64,000 bases of DNA from Tethybacter castelli (GTDB taxonomy: Bacteria > Pseudomonadota > Gammaproteobacteria > Tethybacterales > Tethybacteraceae). The translations under genes and the position numbers were made by a program. The number at the start of each line of letters is the position of its first letter. Positions within the stretch are counted from its first letter, which is position 1. Shown here piece after piece: positions 25,957-34,299 of the stretch. The notes below the pieces were generated by a model, which saw nothing but the letters and a program-made list of their open reading frames with translations, was not told where the DNA came from and searched no databases. The stretch spans positions 1 through 64,000 of the forward strand of contig JAZHEJ010000042.1 in assembly GCA_036679665.1 (NCBI GenBank), read 5' to 3'.

Positions 25957-26521
25957 TAAATTATGGGATAGCCGCATTGTCGGATTGATTATTACCGGCA
26001 TATTGTCGGTATTTTTTAATCCGGCGGTTGCGCAACAGGATTCTGATCAAGACGAATCATTGTTGGCTCCGGTGCAACTTGCGGCACGTGCCGGAGACTT
26101 TGAACTTGCTTTGAATCGTGTGGAAATTATCGTAAGGCCTGACTTGAAAACTAAGGCTTTTGCGGTGCTAGGCGAGGAGTATGCTCGTGTTGGCAATCAG
26201 GATCTGGCAGAGCAATATTATTCTGAAGCACAGGAGATTTTAAATACAGGAAGAATGCGTAAAATCGAACAAGCTTCCGCCCATTTGTTTTTAGCACGCT
26301 CATACAGCCGCAATGAACAATTCACGGAAAAGGCTCAAGAGCACTTGAACGTAGCCGCGGACTTGATCGGCGGCTTAGCTGGTATTTCCCTTGATTTGGG
26401 GTTATTTGAATTAGCGGCTGTCAGTTATCAGATTAATAAAGATGTGAAGGAAGTCAAACAAATTATTTCTTTAATCGGCGATCAACAACTGCGCACGAAG
26501 TTGTTGGCTCAATATGAATAG
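25940..26521 (+). CDS. Secreted TPR-like protein of unknown function between ftsH and glmM
   Basis: About 193 residues, not recognised beyond its fold. Residues 1-30 look like a signal peptide: basic start, hydrophobic IVGLIITGILSVFF, then NPAVA|QQDSD. The mature part is helical with TPR-like spacing, for example AARAGDFELALNRVEII, GEEYARVGNQDLAEQYYSEAQEIL, ASAHLFLARSYSRNEQFTEKAQEHL and GLFELAAVSYQIN. It overlaps the end of ftsH by 17 bases in another frame. In E. coli and many relatives folP occupies this spot. The start could be further upstream inside ftsH (25868), but 25940 begins the signal peptide cleanly. Confidence 0.7.
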   Translation: MVIRLSKLWDSRIVGLIITGILSVFFNPAVAQQDSDQDESLLAPVQLAARAGDFELALNRVEIIVRPDLKTKAFAVLGEEYARVGNQDLAEQYYSEAQEILNTGRMRKIEQASAHLFLARSYSRNEQFTEKAQEHLNVAADLIGGLAGISLDLGLFELAAVSYQINKDVKEVKQIISLIGDQQLRTKLLAQYE

Positions 26522-26562
26522 GACAAGCACTATATTTATGTCATGTGCTATGTCGGACTAAA

Positions 26563-27888
26563 ATGATTTCCTGTCGGTTTGGTACCGACGGTATTCGTGG
26601 CAGGGTGGGCGTTGACCCGATGGTACCCGACACAATTTTGCGTCTTGGCTACGCGATTGGTAAAGTGCTAGGAGGACGTGGGCGCGAGGTTGTTGTAGGT
26701 AAAGATACTAGGCTTTCCGGCTATATGGTCGAATCGGCGATTGAAGCGGGACTTTCTGCCACCGGCATAGACACTGCCCTTACCGGGCCAGTACCCACAT
26801 CCGCAGTGGCTTGGCTTGTCCAGCAGGAAAAAGCTGCGGCAGGTATTGTTATTTCTGCTTCCCATAACCCGCACCACGATAACGGTATAAAGTTGTTTGA
26901 CGGTTTTGGCAACAAGCTATCCGATCAGATCGAAAAAGACATTGAGCGTTTGGCCCATCCGTCCGCGCCTCGGCCAGAATGGGTTCATGAGCCCGGTAAA
27001 GTAAGAAGATTAGATGATGCGCTAGATCGTTATATCGATTTTTGCGCAAGCACGGTCTCAGACTTTTCTTTACGCGGGCGCAAAGTGGTTGTCGACGCGG
27101 CTAACGGGGCGGCTTACGCAAGTGCGCCGGCGATCGTGCGTAAACTTGGCGCCACCGTAGTTGAGTTCGGGTGTGAACCGGATGGACGGAATATTAATGT
27201 TTCATGCGGTGCGCTTTTACCCGAGTTTGCGGCCCAGGTGGTAAGAGACGAAAAGTGCGATTACGGAATTGTTCTAGATGGAGATGCTGATCGCCTGATA
27301 TTGCTTGATGCCGACGGTCAAATACTAGACGGTGACGTTTGTTTGTATGTGTTGTGCCGATGTCTTGCCGCACGCGCCAGCGCACCGGCCGGAGTAGTGG
27401 GTACCGTGATGTCCAACGAAGCTTTGGCAGTTGCGTTGCAACAGCTAAATATTGAATTTGTGCGCGCCAATGTCGGCGATCGCAATATCGCAAGGGAGTT
27501 GGTCGCAAGAAAGTGGCAATATGGCTCTGAGCCTTCCGGACATATACTCATGCTTGATCGGCACGGTACCGGCGACGGGGTTATCGCCGCGCTAGGAATT
27601 TTGCAGGCCCTCGAAGCTAGCGGGATGCAGCTGGGCGACGTAGCCGCTGAGTATCGGCCGATGCCGAGCAAGTCGACAAATGTAAAAGCGGCAAATCCGC
27701 ACAAGGTTTGCGAGCTACTGAGTGAAACAGTCAGTGTCGAAGAACAAAAAAAAGAAATTGGTAGAATTATTGTGCGTCCTTCTGGCACCGAACCGGTAGT
27801 CAGACTGTTGGTTGAAGCCAACCAACTGCAAGTGGCGCAAGAAGTATTACAACGCATTGCTCATAAGGCTAGACTCATACAATGTTAA
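26563..27888 (+). CDS. glmM: Phosphoglucosamine mutase
   Basis: About 441 residues. Converts glucosamine 6-phosphate to glucosamine 1-phosphate for UDP-GlcNAc, hence peptidoglycan and LPS. RFGTDGIRGRVG starts domain 1, VISASHNPHHDNGIK holds the phosphoserine, VLDGDADRLILLD is the Mg loop, SEPSGHILM the sugar-binding loop and RIIVRPSGTEPVVRLLVE the phosphate-binding loop. ATG 26563 puts the first motif at the normal distance; an ATG 18 bases earlier adds six residues. The gene follows ftsH and the TPR-like gene and is followed by a terminator-like hairpin. Confidence 0.95.
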   Translation: MISCRFGTDGIRGRVGVDPMVPDTILRLGYAIGKVLGGRGREVVVGKDTRLSGYMVESAIEAGLSATGIDTALTGPVPTSAVAWLVQQEKAAAGIVISASHNPHHDNGIKLFDGFGNKLSDQIEKDIERLAHPSAPRPEWVHEPGKVRRLDDALDRYIDFCASTVSDFSLRGRKVVVDAANGAAYASAPAIVRKLGATVVEFGCEPDGRNINVSCGALLPEFAAQVVRDEKCDYGIVLDGDADRLILLDADGQILDGDVCLYVLCRCLAARASAPAGVVGTVMSNEALAVALQQLNIEFVRANVGDRNIARELVARKWQYGSEPSGHILMLDRHGTGDGVIAALGILQALEASGMQLGDVAAEYRPMPSKSTNVKAANPHKVCELLSETVSVEEQKKEIGRIIVRPSGTEPVVRLLVEANQLQVAQEVLQRIAHKARLIQC

Positions 27889-27893
27889 AATCT

Positions 27894-27920
27894 TTGAGCC
27901 TCAGGGCTTAAGGTTTTATT
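27894..27920 (+). terminator. Terminator-like hairpin after glmM
   Basis: TTGAGCC (27894-27900), loop TCAG, GGCTTAA (27905-27911) form seven pairs with one G-U, followed by GG and TTTTATTATT. It starts six bases after the glmM stop and ends 12 bases before the cyclase ATG, so it either ends the ftsH-glmM transcript or attenuates entry into the cyclase gene. Confidence 0.45.
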
Positions 27921-27931
27921 ATTACTAGACC

Positions 27932-30196
27932 ATGACCAGGATAATCATTAATCTGATATTTGCCGCAGTAGTGGTTTTACCGCTATTGACTGTGGCTAGC
28001 GGCCCGACAATCTTTTCTATCGGCCTGTTCGAAAAGATTGAGCAGATCGTATACGACGAAAGAATAATAGGTAGCATTTCATCATCCCAAAGTTATGAGG
28101 TCGATGAGCGTATAGTCATCGTTGATATCGATCAAGAAAGCATCGACCAGATCGGGATATGGCCATGGCGACGGGATATCATCGCCGACTTTATTTCACT
28201 ACTGTTAGGTAATGCGCGGATGGTGGTTTTCCAGGATCGTTTCAGTACCCGCGATAACCAAACTGTGAGTATCTTCGAAGACTTGCAAGATCGTTTTTAC
28301 TACGATGACGCGATACTAGCGGCCATTCGCCGCATCGAACCTGAATTCAATTACGATCTGCGGTTGCTTAATGAAATAGACGGTCAGGAGGTTATTGTCG
28401 GGTTCGAATTCGACACGGTACAACGCCAGACCGGCGTGTTGCCAGAATCGGTGGAACTTGTGGATGATAATGAAAGGCCTATCAGTGGATCGGTATTGCG
28501 TTCCGTAGCACGCAACTGGAAATCCTATGAGGGCTTTTTGGGTAACGAAGAGGAATTTAATAAACGCGCGCTTGCAGTCGGTTTCACCAATTTCCGCACC
28601 GATGCGGACGGAGTAATACGCTTTTATGATTTGGTTGCCAGCAATGCCGGGGTTCGATATCCATCGCTAGGGCTGGTTGCGTTACGCTATTACGATGATC
28701 CGACCTTGCCGTTTAATTTTAAAGCTAACATTGGTAGCGACTACTCGCTGGTGTATGGGTCGAGCATCGACAGAATCGGTGTTGAAGGCCACCAAGTGAA
28801 TATTAATCGCGACGGCAGCATGCTGTTGAACTTTAAAAGTTTTGGCGGCAAAAACCGTAGTTTTCAGTATATTCCGGCCCATCAGGTTATTTCAGGCAGT
28901 CTCCCTCCCGGAACGCTAGATGACAAAATCGTGTTCGTCGGCTCAACGTCGCTGGTGATAAGCGATTTGTGGTTGACGCCGGTTAATCCGCAGATGCCGG
29001 GTATCGAGATACATGCGACTGCGCTTCAAAATTTGCTTGACAGTTCTGCGCTAAAACGCGGACACAATTCTTGGATTGTAGAGAATATTTTGTTGATTAT
29101 CTTGGCCGGCCTAATATCGGTTTTCTATCCCAAGCTTCGAGTGAGCATATCTTTGCTGATCAGCATTGTTCTGATTTTGGGCGTGTATTACATCAACTAC
29201 AGTTATTTCTGGCTAGAACACCAGCAAGTATATCGAATTGTGCCATTTGTGATGGTTATCTTGGTACTCACGATGGTTAATCTACTGTCGGGATTTGTCG
29301 TGGAGTATCAGCAAAAGCGCAAGGTGGAAGGAGTGCTCAACCAGTATATTCCGCCTGAACTTGCTCGTGAGGTGAATGAAAGTCAAGGTGGATTTTCGAT
29401 GGAAGGTGAAATTCGTGAGATGACCATTTTGTTTTCAGATGTTCGCGGTTTTACCACGATATCCGAGCAGTTTAAAGCTCATGAACTGACTAAACTCATG
29501 AATCAGATGCTTACCGCATTGTCGCGTCAAATCCACGCCAATCGAGGAACGATCGACAAATATATTGGTGATGCGGTAATGGCTTTTTGGAACGCTCCGC
29601 TGGACGATCCCAACCACGCCGCCAATGCGGTGCGTGGAGCAATCAGCATGCAGCAGGCCATACGTAAACTGTCAGATGAGTTACAGGCTAAAGGCTCTCC
29701 TGCGCTCAACATGGGAGTCGGTATCAATACCGGAGAAAGCTGTGTTGGAAACATGGGCTCTGAGATCAGGTTGTCATACACGGTGATGGGTGACCCGGTC
29801 AATCTTGCGTCTAGGCTTGAAGGTATTACCAAACAATACGATGTTGATATCTTAGTCGGAGAGCGCACCTACGAACTTACCAAAGACCAATTTATTTATC
29901 GGCCGGTTGACGCGGTGCGGGTAAAGGGCAAGACCAAAGCGGTGATGATTTATCAGCCGATAGGAGATTCGAAAACTGCCACCAACGAACTTAAGCGTTT
30001 CCAATCGGATTCGCTTGCTTACTGGCAAGCTTACACTGAGCGCCGTTTTGAAGAAATGGCCGCTATCTTGCACAAGAATTTGGAATTGTATCCAGGTGAC
30101 GGCTTAATGAGAATTTATTTGGCTCGAGCGATGAAACACCTTGAAATTCCTCCTCCGGACGACTGGGAACCCATTACTAATTTCGAAACGAAATAA
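27932..30196 (+). CDS. CHASE2-domain class III adenylate cyclase
   Basis: 754 residues. An N-terminal membrane segment (about 4-24), a large extracytoplasmic CHASE2 sensor domain (about 30-370, with ERIVIVDIDQESIDQIGIWPWRRD and FVGSTSLVISDLWLTPVNPQMPGIEIHA), three membrane segments (about 380-465), then a class III nucleotide cyclase domain. Metal aspartates are D503 (ILFSDVRGFT) and D547 (IDKYIGDAVMAFW); K544 and D621 (VMGDPVN) are the adenine-selecting pair; N624 and R628 (NLASR) stabilise the transition state. All catalytic residues are present, so cAMP synthesis is expected. The ligand of CHASE2 is unknown. The stop overlaps the next ATG by one base (TAATG). Confidence 0.92.
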   Translation: MTRIIINLIFAAVVVLPLLTVASGPTIFSIGLFEKIEQIVYDERIIGSISSSQSYEVDERIVIVDIDQESIDQIGIWPWRRDIIADFISLLLGNARMVVFQDRFSTRDNQTVSIFEDLQDRFYYDDAILAAIRRIEPEFNYDLRLLNEIDGQEVIVGFEFDTVQRQTGVLPESVELVDDNERPISGSVLRSVARNWKSYEGFLGNEEEFNKRALAVGFTNFRTDADGVIRFYDLVASNAGVRYPSLGLVALRYYDDPTLPFNFKANIGSDYSLVYGSSIDRIGVEGHQVNINRDGSMLLNFKSFGGKNRSFQYIPAHQVISGSLPPGTLDDKIVFVGSTSLVISDLWLTPVNPQMPGIEIHATALQNLLDSSALKRGHNSWIVENILLIILAGLISVFYPKLRVSISLLISIVLILGVYYINYSYFWLEHQQVYRIVPFVMVILVLTMVNLLSGFVVEYQQKRKVEGVLNQYIPPELAREVNESQGGFSMEGEIREMTILFSDVRGFTTISEQFKAHELTKLMNQMLTALSRQIHANRGTIDKYIGDAVMAFWNAPLDDPNHAANAVRGAISMQQAIRKLSDELQAKGSPALNMGVGINTGESCVGNMGSEIRLSYTVMGDPVNLASRLEGITKQYDVDILVGERTYELTKDQFIYRPVDAVRVKGKTKAVMIYQPIGDSKTATNELKRFQSDSLAYWQAYTERRFEEMAAILHKNLELYPGDGLMRIYLARAMKHLEIPPPDDWEPITNFETK

Positions 30197-30270
30197 TGAT
30201 GAAACAACAAACAATTGGCAACAAAGGAGGCAATTGCGTAGCTAGCGAAGCCGCGTTGTTGCTAAGATAG
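30196..30270 (+). CDS. Possible 24-codon ORF bridging cyclase and phosphodiesterase
   Basis: ATG ATG AAA begins on the last base of the cyclase stop (TAATG), and its TAG ends on the first base of the next GTG (TAGTG). The peptide starts MMKQQTIGNKGG, has one Cys and ends with three Leu and an Arg. An internal AAAGGAGG (30224-30231) is the best Shine-Dalgarno nearby but is too far from GTG 30270 for direct use. It may be a true peptide, or only a device that carries ribosomes from the cyclase to the phosphodiesterase. Not recognised as any family. Confidence 0.4.
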   Translation: MMKQQTIGNKGGNCVASEAALLLR

Positions 30271-31037
30271 TGAGAGTAGAAGTACTTGGTTGTTCCGGGG
30301 GAATCTCCAAAGGTCATGATTCGACTTGCCTGCTAGTGGGTGAAACAGTGCTAGTTGACGCAGGAAGCGGCGCACGTAAGCTTGATTGCCAAGAGAGTCT
30401 CAAGATCAAAAATATATTGGTCTCCCATTCTCATCTTGATCACATCGCATCAATTTGCTTCATTGCCGATCAGGATATAGAAAATCCCAAAGCCTCAACT
30501 TTGTTGCACTGTACCACAGAGACGGCGTCGGCATTGAGGCAGTTTCTCGTAAATCAAATTCTCTGGCCTGAAATAGAAAAGGTGGTAATCAACGGTGTTC
30601 AGATGATTGAGTTTAACCTGATTAGACCTTTTGAAAAGTTCTCAGCCGACGGATACGAGTTCACCCCGCTACCTGTTCATCATGCCGTACCCACGGTGGG
30701 TTTTTGTTTGCACGGCAAAGAGCATGAGCTGATTTTCTTTTCCGATATCATCAGCGCCGACCAGGAAGTGTGGGACTGGATCAAAGGTCGCGACAAGCTC
30801 AAATATTTTGTTATCGAATCGGCTTTTCCAAATAGCATGGAAGAGATTGCCCATATTTCGAAGCATCTTACTCCGGGAATGTTAAAAGAGCTGTGCTCGC
30901 CACTGCGTCCGGATATCGAAATCTACGCGACGCATATAAAGCCCGTGTATTACGACACTATCGTCAAAGAACTTAGTGAGCTAAAAGATTTTCGCGAAGT
31001 CAAAGTTCTCAAAGAAGGGGACGTTTTTAAGCTTTAA
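30270..31037 (+). CDS. Metallo-beta-lactamase-fold cyclic nucleotide phosphodiesterase, class II-like
   Basis: 255 residues. The metal motif reads VSHSHLDHIAS (H53, H55, D57, H58), the exact style of class II cAMP phosphodiesterases such as yeast PDE1 rather than of lactamases or RNase Z. Other metal ligands are in VHHAVPTVGFCL, FSDIISAD and the late YATHIKP. The expected reaction is hydrolysis of cAMP to AMP. Its place directly after an adenylate cyclase, with one-base junctions through a mini-ORF, supports cAMP as substrate. GTG start; no signal peptide, so it acts in the cytoplasm where the cyclase domain lies. Confidence 0.82.
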   Translation: MRVEVLGCSGGISKGHDSTCLLVGETVLVDAGSGARKLDCQESLKIKNILVSHSHLDHIASICFIADQDIENPKASTLLHCTTETASALRQFLVNQILWPEIEKVVINGVQMIEFNLIRPFEKFSADGYEFTPLPVHHAVPTVGFCLHGKEHELIFFSDIISADQEVWDWIKGRDKLKYFVIESAFPNSMEEIAHISKHLTPGMLKELCSPLRPDIEIYATHIKPVYYDTIVKELSELKDFREVKVLKEGDVFKL

Positions 31038-31047
31038 CCGCTTTTGA

Positions 31048-31239
31048 TTAACCGTCGCGACGATTAGCCGCAAAATATGCGATTGCCGTGACACAACCGG
31101 CAAGTAATAACATGGCGCAGGCAACCACCAATGCGGGCAAAGCATCAATTAATATCGCGAGCAAAAAAACTCCGATGCAAAACACCAGCACGCCAAATAG
31201 CAAATTTTTATAAACTTTTGGTATAGACCGAACTTTCAT
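31048..31239 (-). CDS. Small two-span membrane protein, hypothetical
   Basis: 63 residues: basic start MKVRSIPKVYKN, hydrophobic span LLFGVLVFCIGVFLLAILI, a short turn, second span ALVVACAMLLLAGCVTAIAYFA, then NRRDG. The charge pattern favours both ends in the cytoplasm. GGAA lies close before the ATG. It sits 62 bases after lutC on the same strand and converges with the phosphodiesterase. No family recognised; membrane composition alone does not prove it is a gene. The 264-base gap between phosphodiesterase and lutC holds nothing else visible. Confidence 0.4.
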   Translation of the reverse strand: MKVRSIPKVYKNLLFGVLVFCIGVFLLAILIDALPALVVACAMLLLAGCVTAIAYFAANRRDG

Positions 31240-31301
31240 TTTCCAATTAACTTTGCGTCAATCAAGATTGGTTTTATAGTGGATTGCCCCCACTATCGTT
31301 A

Positions 31302-31952
31302 TTAGTCGGTTTGGGAATTGTTTTTATTATCGGTCGTTGAATTATCCAGTAATATCGCACACACCTCCCGCGGGCCGTGAGCACCCATTACCAAGGTTTG
31401 TTCAATATCAGCCGTCCGGGAAGGGCCGCAAATCAAGACGGTAGTACTAGGAGGATTTGCTCCGATAATATCAGCAAGTTCGTCAAGCGAAGAATACAGT
31501 TTGCTGAGATTTACCACGGCAACATGTACCTCCGCGACCAGACTAAGCCAGGCGTCCTGTTTGCGGTTGGTGACCATTATCTGGCCGGTTTCGGCAATCG
31601 CGCCGTCACAACCGGTAACGGATACTGATATTTCTTTTTCCAACTTGTCACACATTTCTATTCCCGCGGTTTTCCAGTCCAGCTTAGTAAGTTCGCCTTC
31701 AGCGACGGCGACTTTGCACGGTAATGAACGTTGGCGACACAGTTTAGCGACCAAGTCGGGTATTTGCTGATCAACGGATGCCTCTAGTACGATGGCTTGG
31801 GCTGTGACAAGCTGAGCGCGAAAATAGCTTTCATCAAAGTTAGCTTGAGGCAATCGGATATGTTTTGGCCGGGAGTGTAGGTTGGGATTAATTTTGATTG
31901 CTTGGCGGATACTGCCCAATATCCGCTCTCGGCTGTCAGATTGATTGCTCAT
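31302..31952 (-). CDS. lutC: LutC, LUD-domain subunit of lactate utilisation
   Basis: 216 residues of the LUD (lactate utilisation) domain family: RERILGSIRQAI at the N-terminus, VSVTGCDGAIAETGQIMV, HVAVVNLSKLYSSLDEL and TTVLICGPSRTADIEQTLVMGAHGPREVCAILLDN, the classic LutC end. With LutA and LutB it supports oxidation of L-lactate to pyruvate into the respiratory chain. Its ATG overlaps the stop of a 2-hydroxyacid dehydrogenase (ATGA), which separates it from lutB. Confidence 0.92.
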   Translation of the reverse strand: MSNQSDSRERILGSIRQAIKINPNLHSRPKHIRLPQANFDESYFRAQLVTAQAIVLEASVDQQIPDLVAKLCRQRSLPCKVAVAEGELTKLDWKTAGIEMCDKLEKEISVSVTGCDGAIAETGQIMVTNRKQDAWLSLVAEVHVAVVNLSKLYSSLDELADIIGANPPSTTVLICGPSRTADIEQTLVMGAHGPREVCAILLDNSTTDNKNNSQTD

Positions 31953-32899
31953 GATACTAAATTCACAGGCTGATCGGCAAAAAAACTATCCGCCGTCTCA
32001 GCGATCATTTTGATCAGCTTCATTTGAGATTCCGTGCTTGCCCAAGCCACATGCGGAGTGACAATCAGTCGTGGATGAGAACAGGTCAAAAACGGGTGAT
32101 CTGGTGCTGGAGGTTCGATTTCCAAAACGTCAATGCCCGCACCGCCCAGGTTACCCTCCTGCAATGCCTCAACCACTGCTGTTGCGTCAACCAGACCACC
32201 TCTTGCGGTGTTGATTAAAATCGCCTCGGGTCGCATCATAGCAAGCGTTTCGGCGTTGATTAAATGCTTAGAATCCTCATCAAGCGGGCAGTGTAGACTG
32301 ACAAAATCGCTGATAGTCAACAATTTTGCCAACGGCATCCGAACCAAATTATCCGATTTAACACGGTTACTGGCGCGATAAATTACATTCATGCCCAAAG
32401 CTGCACATATTGAGCCTGTGGCCCGACCAAGGTTGCCAGCTCCGATTATCCCCACGGTGCGGTTGCGTAACTCGCTAATCGGCATGGTATGCAAACAAAA
32501 TGACTTTGCTTTACTCCATGTTCCGTCAACTGCTTGGCGATGCAATGGTACGATGCTGCGAGCGAGAGCGAACATCAATGCGACGGCATGTTCAGGAACT
32601 GAAGAGTTTGAATAACCAGGGCTGTTGGCGACCGCGATACCGCGCTTTTTACATGCGGGTAAATCAATGATGTCGTATCCGGTGGCTGCAACAATAATCA
32701 GCTTGAGGCGTTTAGCGACTTTTAGCTCGTTGGCACCGATGCGAACTTTGTTGGTGATTACGATATCGGCGTCCGCGATGCGAGCACCTACAAGCTTTGC
32801 CGGGGTAATAGAGTGGACTACCCACTCATCCACACAATCGGGGGAGACAGGTTCGCAAGACACTGTCGCGGCATCAAGAAACACGGCTTTGCAACTCAT
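31949..32899 (-). CDS. D-2-hydroxyacid dehydrogenase (hydroxypyruvate/glycerate reductase-like)
   Basis: 316 residues, NAD-dependent. AATGYDIIDLPACKKRGIAVANSPGYSNSSVPEHAVAL and VGIIGAGNLGRATG (Rossmann GxGxxG) lead to the catalytic Arg in INTARGGLVDA, the Glu in DVLEIEPPAPDHPF and the His in VTPHVAWAS. The pattern is closest to HprA/GhrB-type glycerate dehydrogenases; D-lactate or another 2-hydroxyacid is possible. It overlaps lutB upstream and lutC downstream by ATGA at both ends, so it is translated as part of the lut operon. Confidence 0.88.
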   Translation of the reverse strand: MSCKAVFLDAATVSCEPVSPDCVDEWVVHSITPAKLVGARIADADIVITNKVRIGANELKVAKRLKLIIVAATGYDIIDLPACKKRGIAVANSPGYSNSSVPEHAVALMFALARSIVPLHRQAVDGTWSKAKSFCLHTMPISELRNRTVGIIGAGNLGRATGSICAALGMNVIYRASNRVKSDNLVRMPLAKLLTISDFVSLHCPLDEDSKHLINAETLAMMRPEAILINTARGGLVDATAVVEALQEGNLGGAGIDVLEIEPPAPDHPFLTCSHPRLIVTPHVAWASTESQMKLIKMIAETADSFFADQPVNLVS

Positions 32900-34299
32900 G
32901 GTTGATTACTAGACAGTGATTTTTGCTTCATATGGCAAAGAAAAGGCTTAGTGTCGGCAACTACCAGATCGCGATTCGCAAACCAGCCGCCGGCAAACGG
33001 TAACTTGCTGATTGTATTGGAGCGCCCGGCAATCCGGCGCAAAACCACTGACGCAATTCGAGTGGCGAGCCGGTAGATACGCGGGTGTGTTGTTGTGAAC
33101 ATCCATACTGCGAAGCATATGCGCTGTAACAAAGACTCATCACCGGCAGCAACTTGATCCTCGCGCAAATTACGCATTAGATCCGGTAAAGGAATTTGCA
33201 CCGGACAGTGGGCAGAACACGCTCCACACATGGTTGCAGCATGGGGTAAATCGTCGTGGCGATGACCAAAAAGCAACGGCGAAAGCACCGCTCCCATCGG
33301 GCCGCTATACACCGAGTTATAACTAAGTCCGCCGGCTATTTTATAGACCGGACAGTGATTCATACACGAACCGCAACGGATACAGCGTAACATTTGGTGG
33401 TATTTGCCGGCAAGAATTTTTGAGCGACCATTATCGATCATGATGATGTGATAGTGAGCGGGATTGTTGCTTGCACGGGTACCGGTCATGAGGCTTACGT
33501 AGCTGGTGCTGTGCTGGCCAGTCGCAGCCCTCGGCAACAACCGTAATAAGACGGCAAGTTCTTGCGGTGAAGGTATTACTTTTTCAATACCGGCAAGTGT
33601 GATACGCAACTTCGGCGCAGTCGCACAGAAAAAACCGTTGCCTTCGTTGGTTACGATTACCGCGCTACCGGTGGAGGCGAGCAAAAAATTGGCGCCGGTG
33701 ATACCGATGTCAGCTTCGAGTAAGCGTGGGCGCAGGCGCAGGCGCGCTTCAGCCACTAGCTGTTCTTTGCTGTCACGGTTAGCCGGGCCATGGTGGGTGG
33801 CAAAAATTTCACTAACCTGCTCTTTGGTCATATGGATGATCGGAGCAATAATGTGTGACGGACGCGAATCAGATAATTGCACTACATATTCGCCTAAATC
33901 GGTCTCGAGAACATCAACTCCGGCGTTGGTCATCGCGCGATTGAGTTCGATTTCTTCACTGAGCATCGATTTGGATTTGATTGCCGTACTAAGCTTGTGT
34001 TCACGGGCGATTTTTACGACTAACGCGCGAGCTTCTGCTGCATCGGCAGCCCAGTGCACAACAGCGCCGGCGGCAGTTGCGTTATGTTCAAATTGCTCTA
34101 GCAGCTTGTCTAGTCTACATAGCGCGTCTTGTCTTATGTTCGCTCCGCTATCACTCCAAGCTTGGTAATCAGGATGTTGCATGGCTATGTCGGACTTCCC
34201 GAACACTCCCGAACGAGCGTGTTCCATCGCTGCTTTCAGGTTGGCATCGTCCACACCGTCGGCTATGCGGTTGGCAAAGGAAATCGGCGCAGTTTGCAT
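32896..34299 (-). CDS. lutB: LutB, iron-sulfur subunit of lactate utilisation
   Basis: 467 residues. An N-terminal LUD domain with GITGANFLLASTGSAVIVTNEGN, then two [4Fe-4S] ferredoxin motifs, CIRCGSCMNHCPVY and CGACSAHCPV, and a C-terminal helical region with a short hydrophobic part. Passes electrons from L-lactate oxidation. The lutA stop and lutB ATG overlap by one base (TGATG). No lactate permease is next to the operon. Confidence 0.94.
   Translation of the reverse strand: MQTAPISFANRIADGVDDANLKAAMEHARSGVFGKSDIAMQHPDYQAWSDSGANIRQDALCRLDKLLEQFEHNATAAGAVVHWAADAAEARALVVKIAREHKLSTAIKSKSMLSEEIELNRAMTNAGVDVLETDLGEYVVQLSDSRPSHIIAPIIHMTKEQVSEIFATHHGPANRDSKEQLVAEARLRLRPRLLEADIGITGANFLLASTGSAVIVTNEGNGFFCATAPKLRITLAGIEKVIPSPQELAVLLRLLPRAATGQHSTSYVSLMTGTRASNNPAHYHIIMIDNGRSKILAGKYHQMLRCIRCGSCMNHCPVYKIAGGLSYNSVYSGPMGAVLSPLLFGHRHDDLPHAATMCGACSAHCPVQIPLPDLMRNLREDQVAAGDESLLQRICFAVWMFTTTHPRIYRLATRIASVVLRRIAGRSNTISKLPFAGGWFANRDLVVADTKPFLCHMKQKSLSSNQP

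Noticed and set aside
33506..34168. 220-codon plus-strand frame opposite lutB
   Set aside because: Antisense shadow; composition typical of reverse-frame Ala/Ser runs and lutB is fully conserved here.
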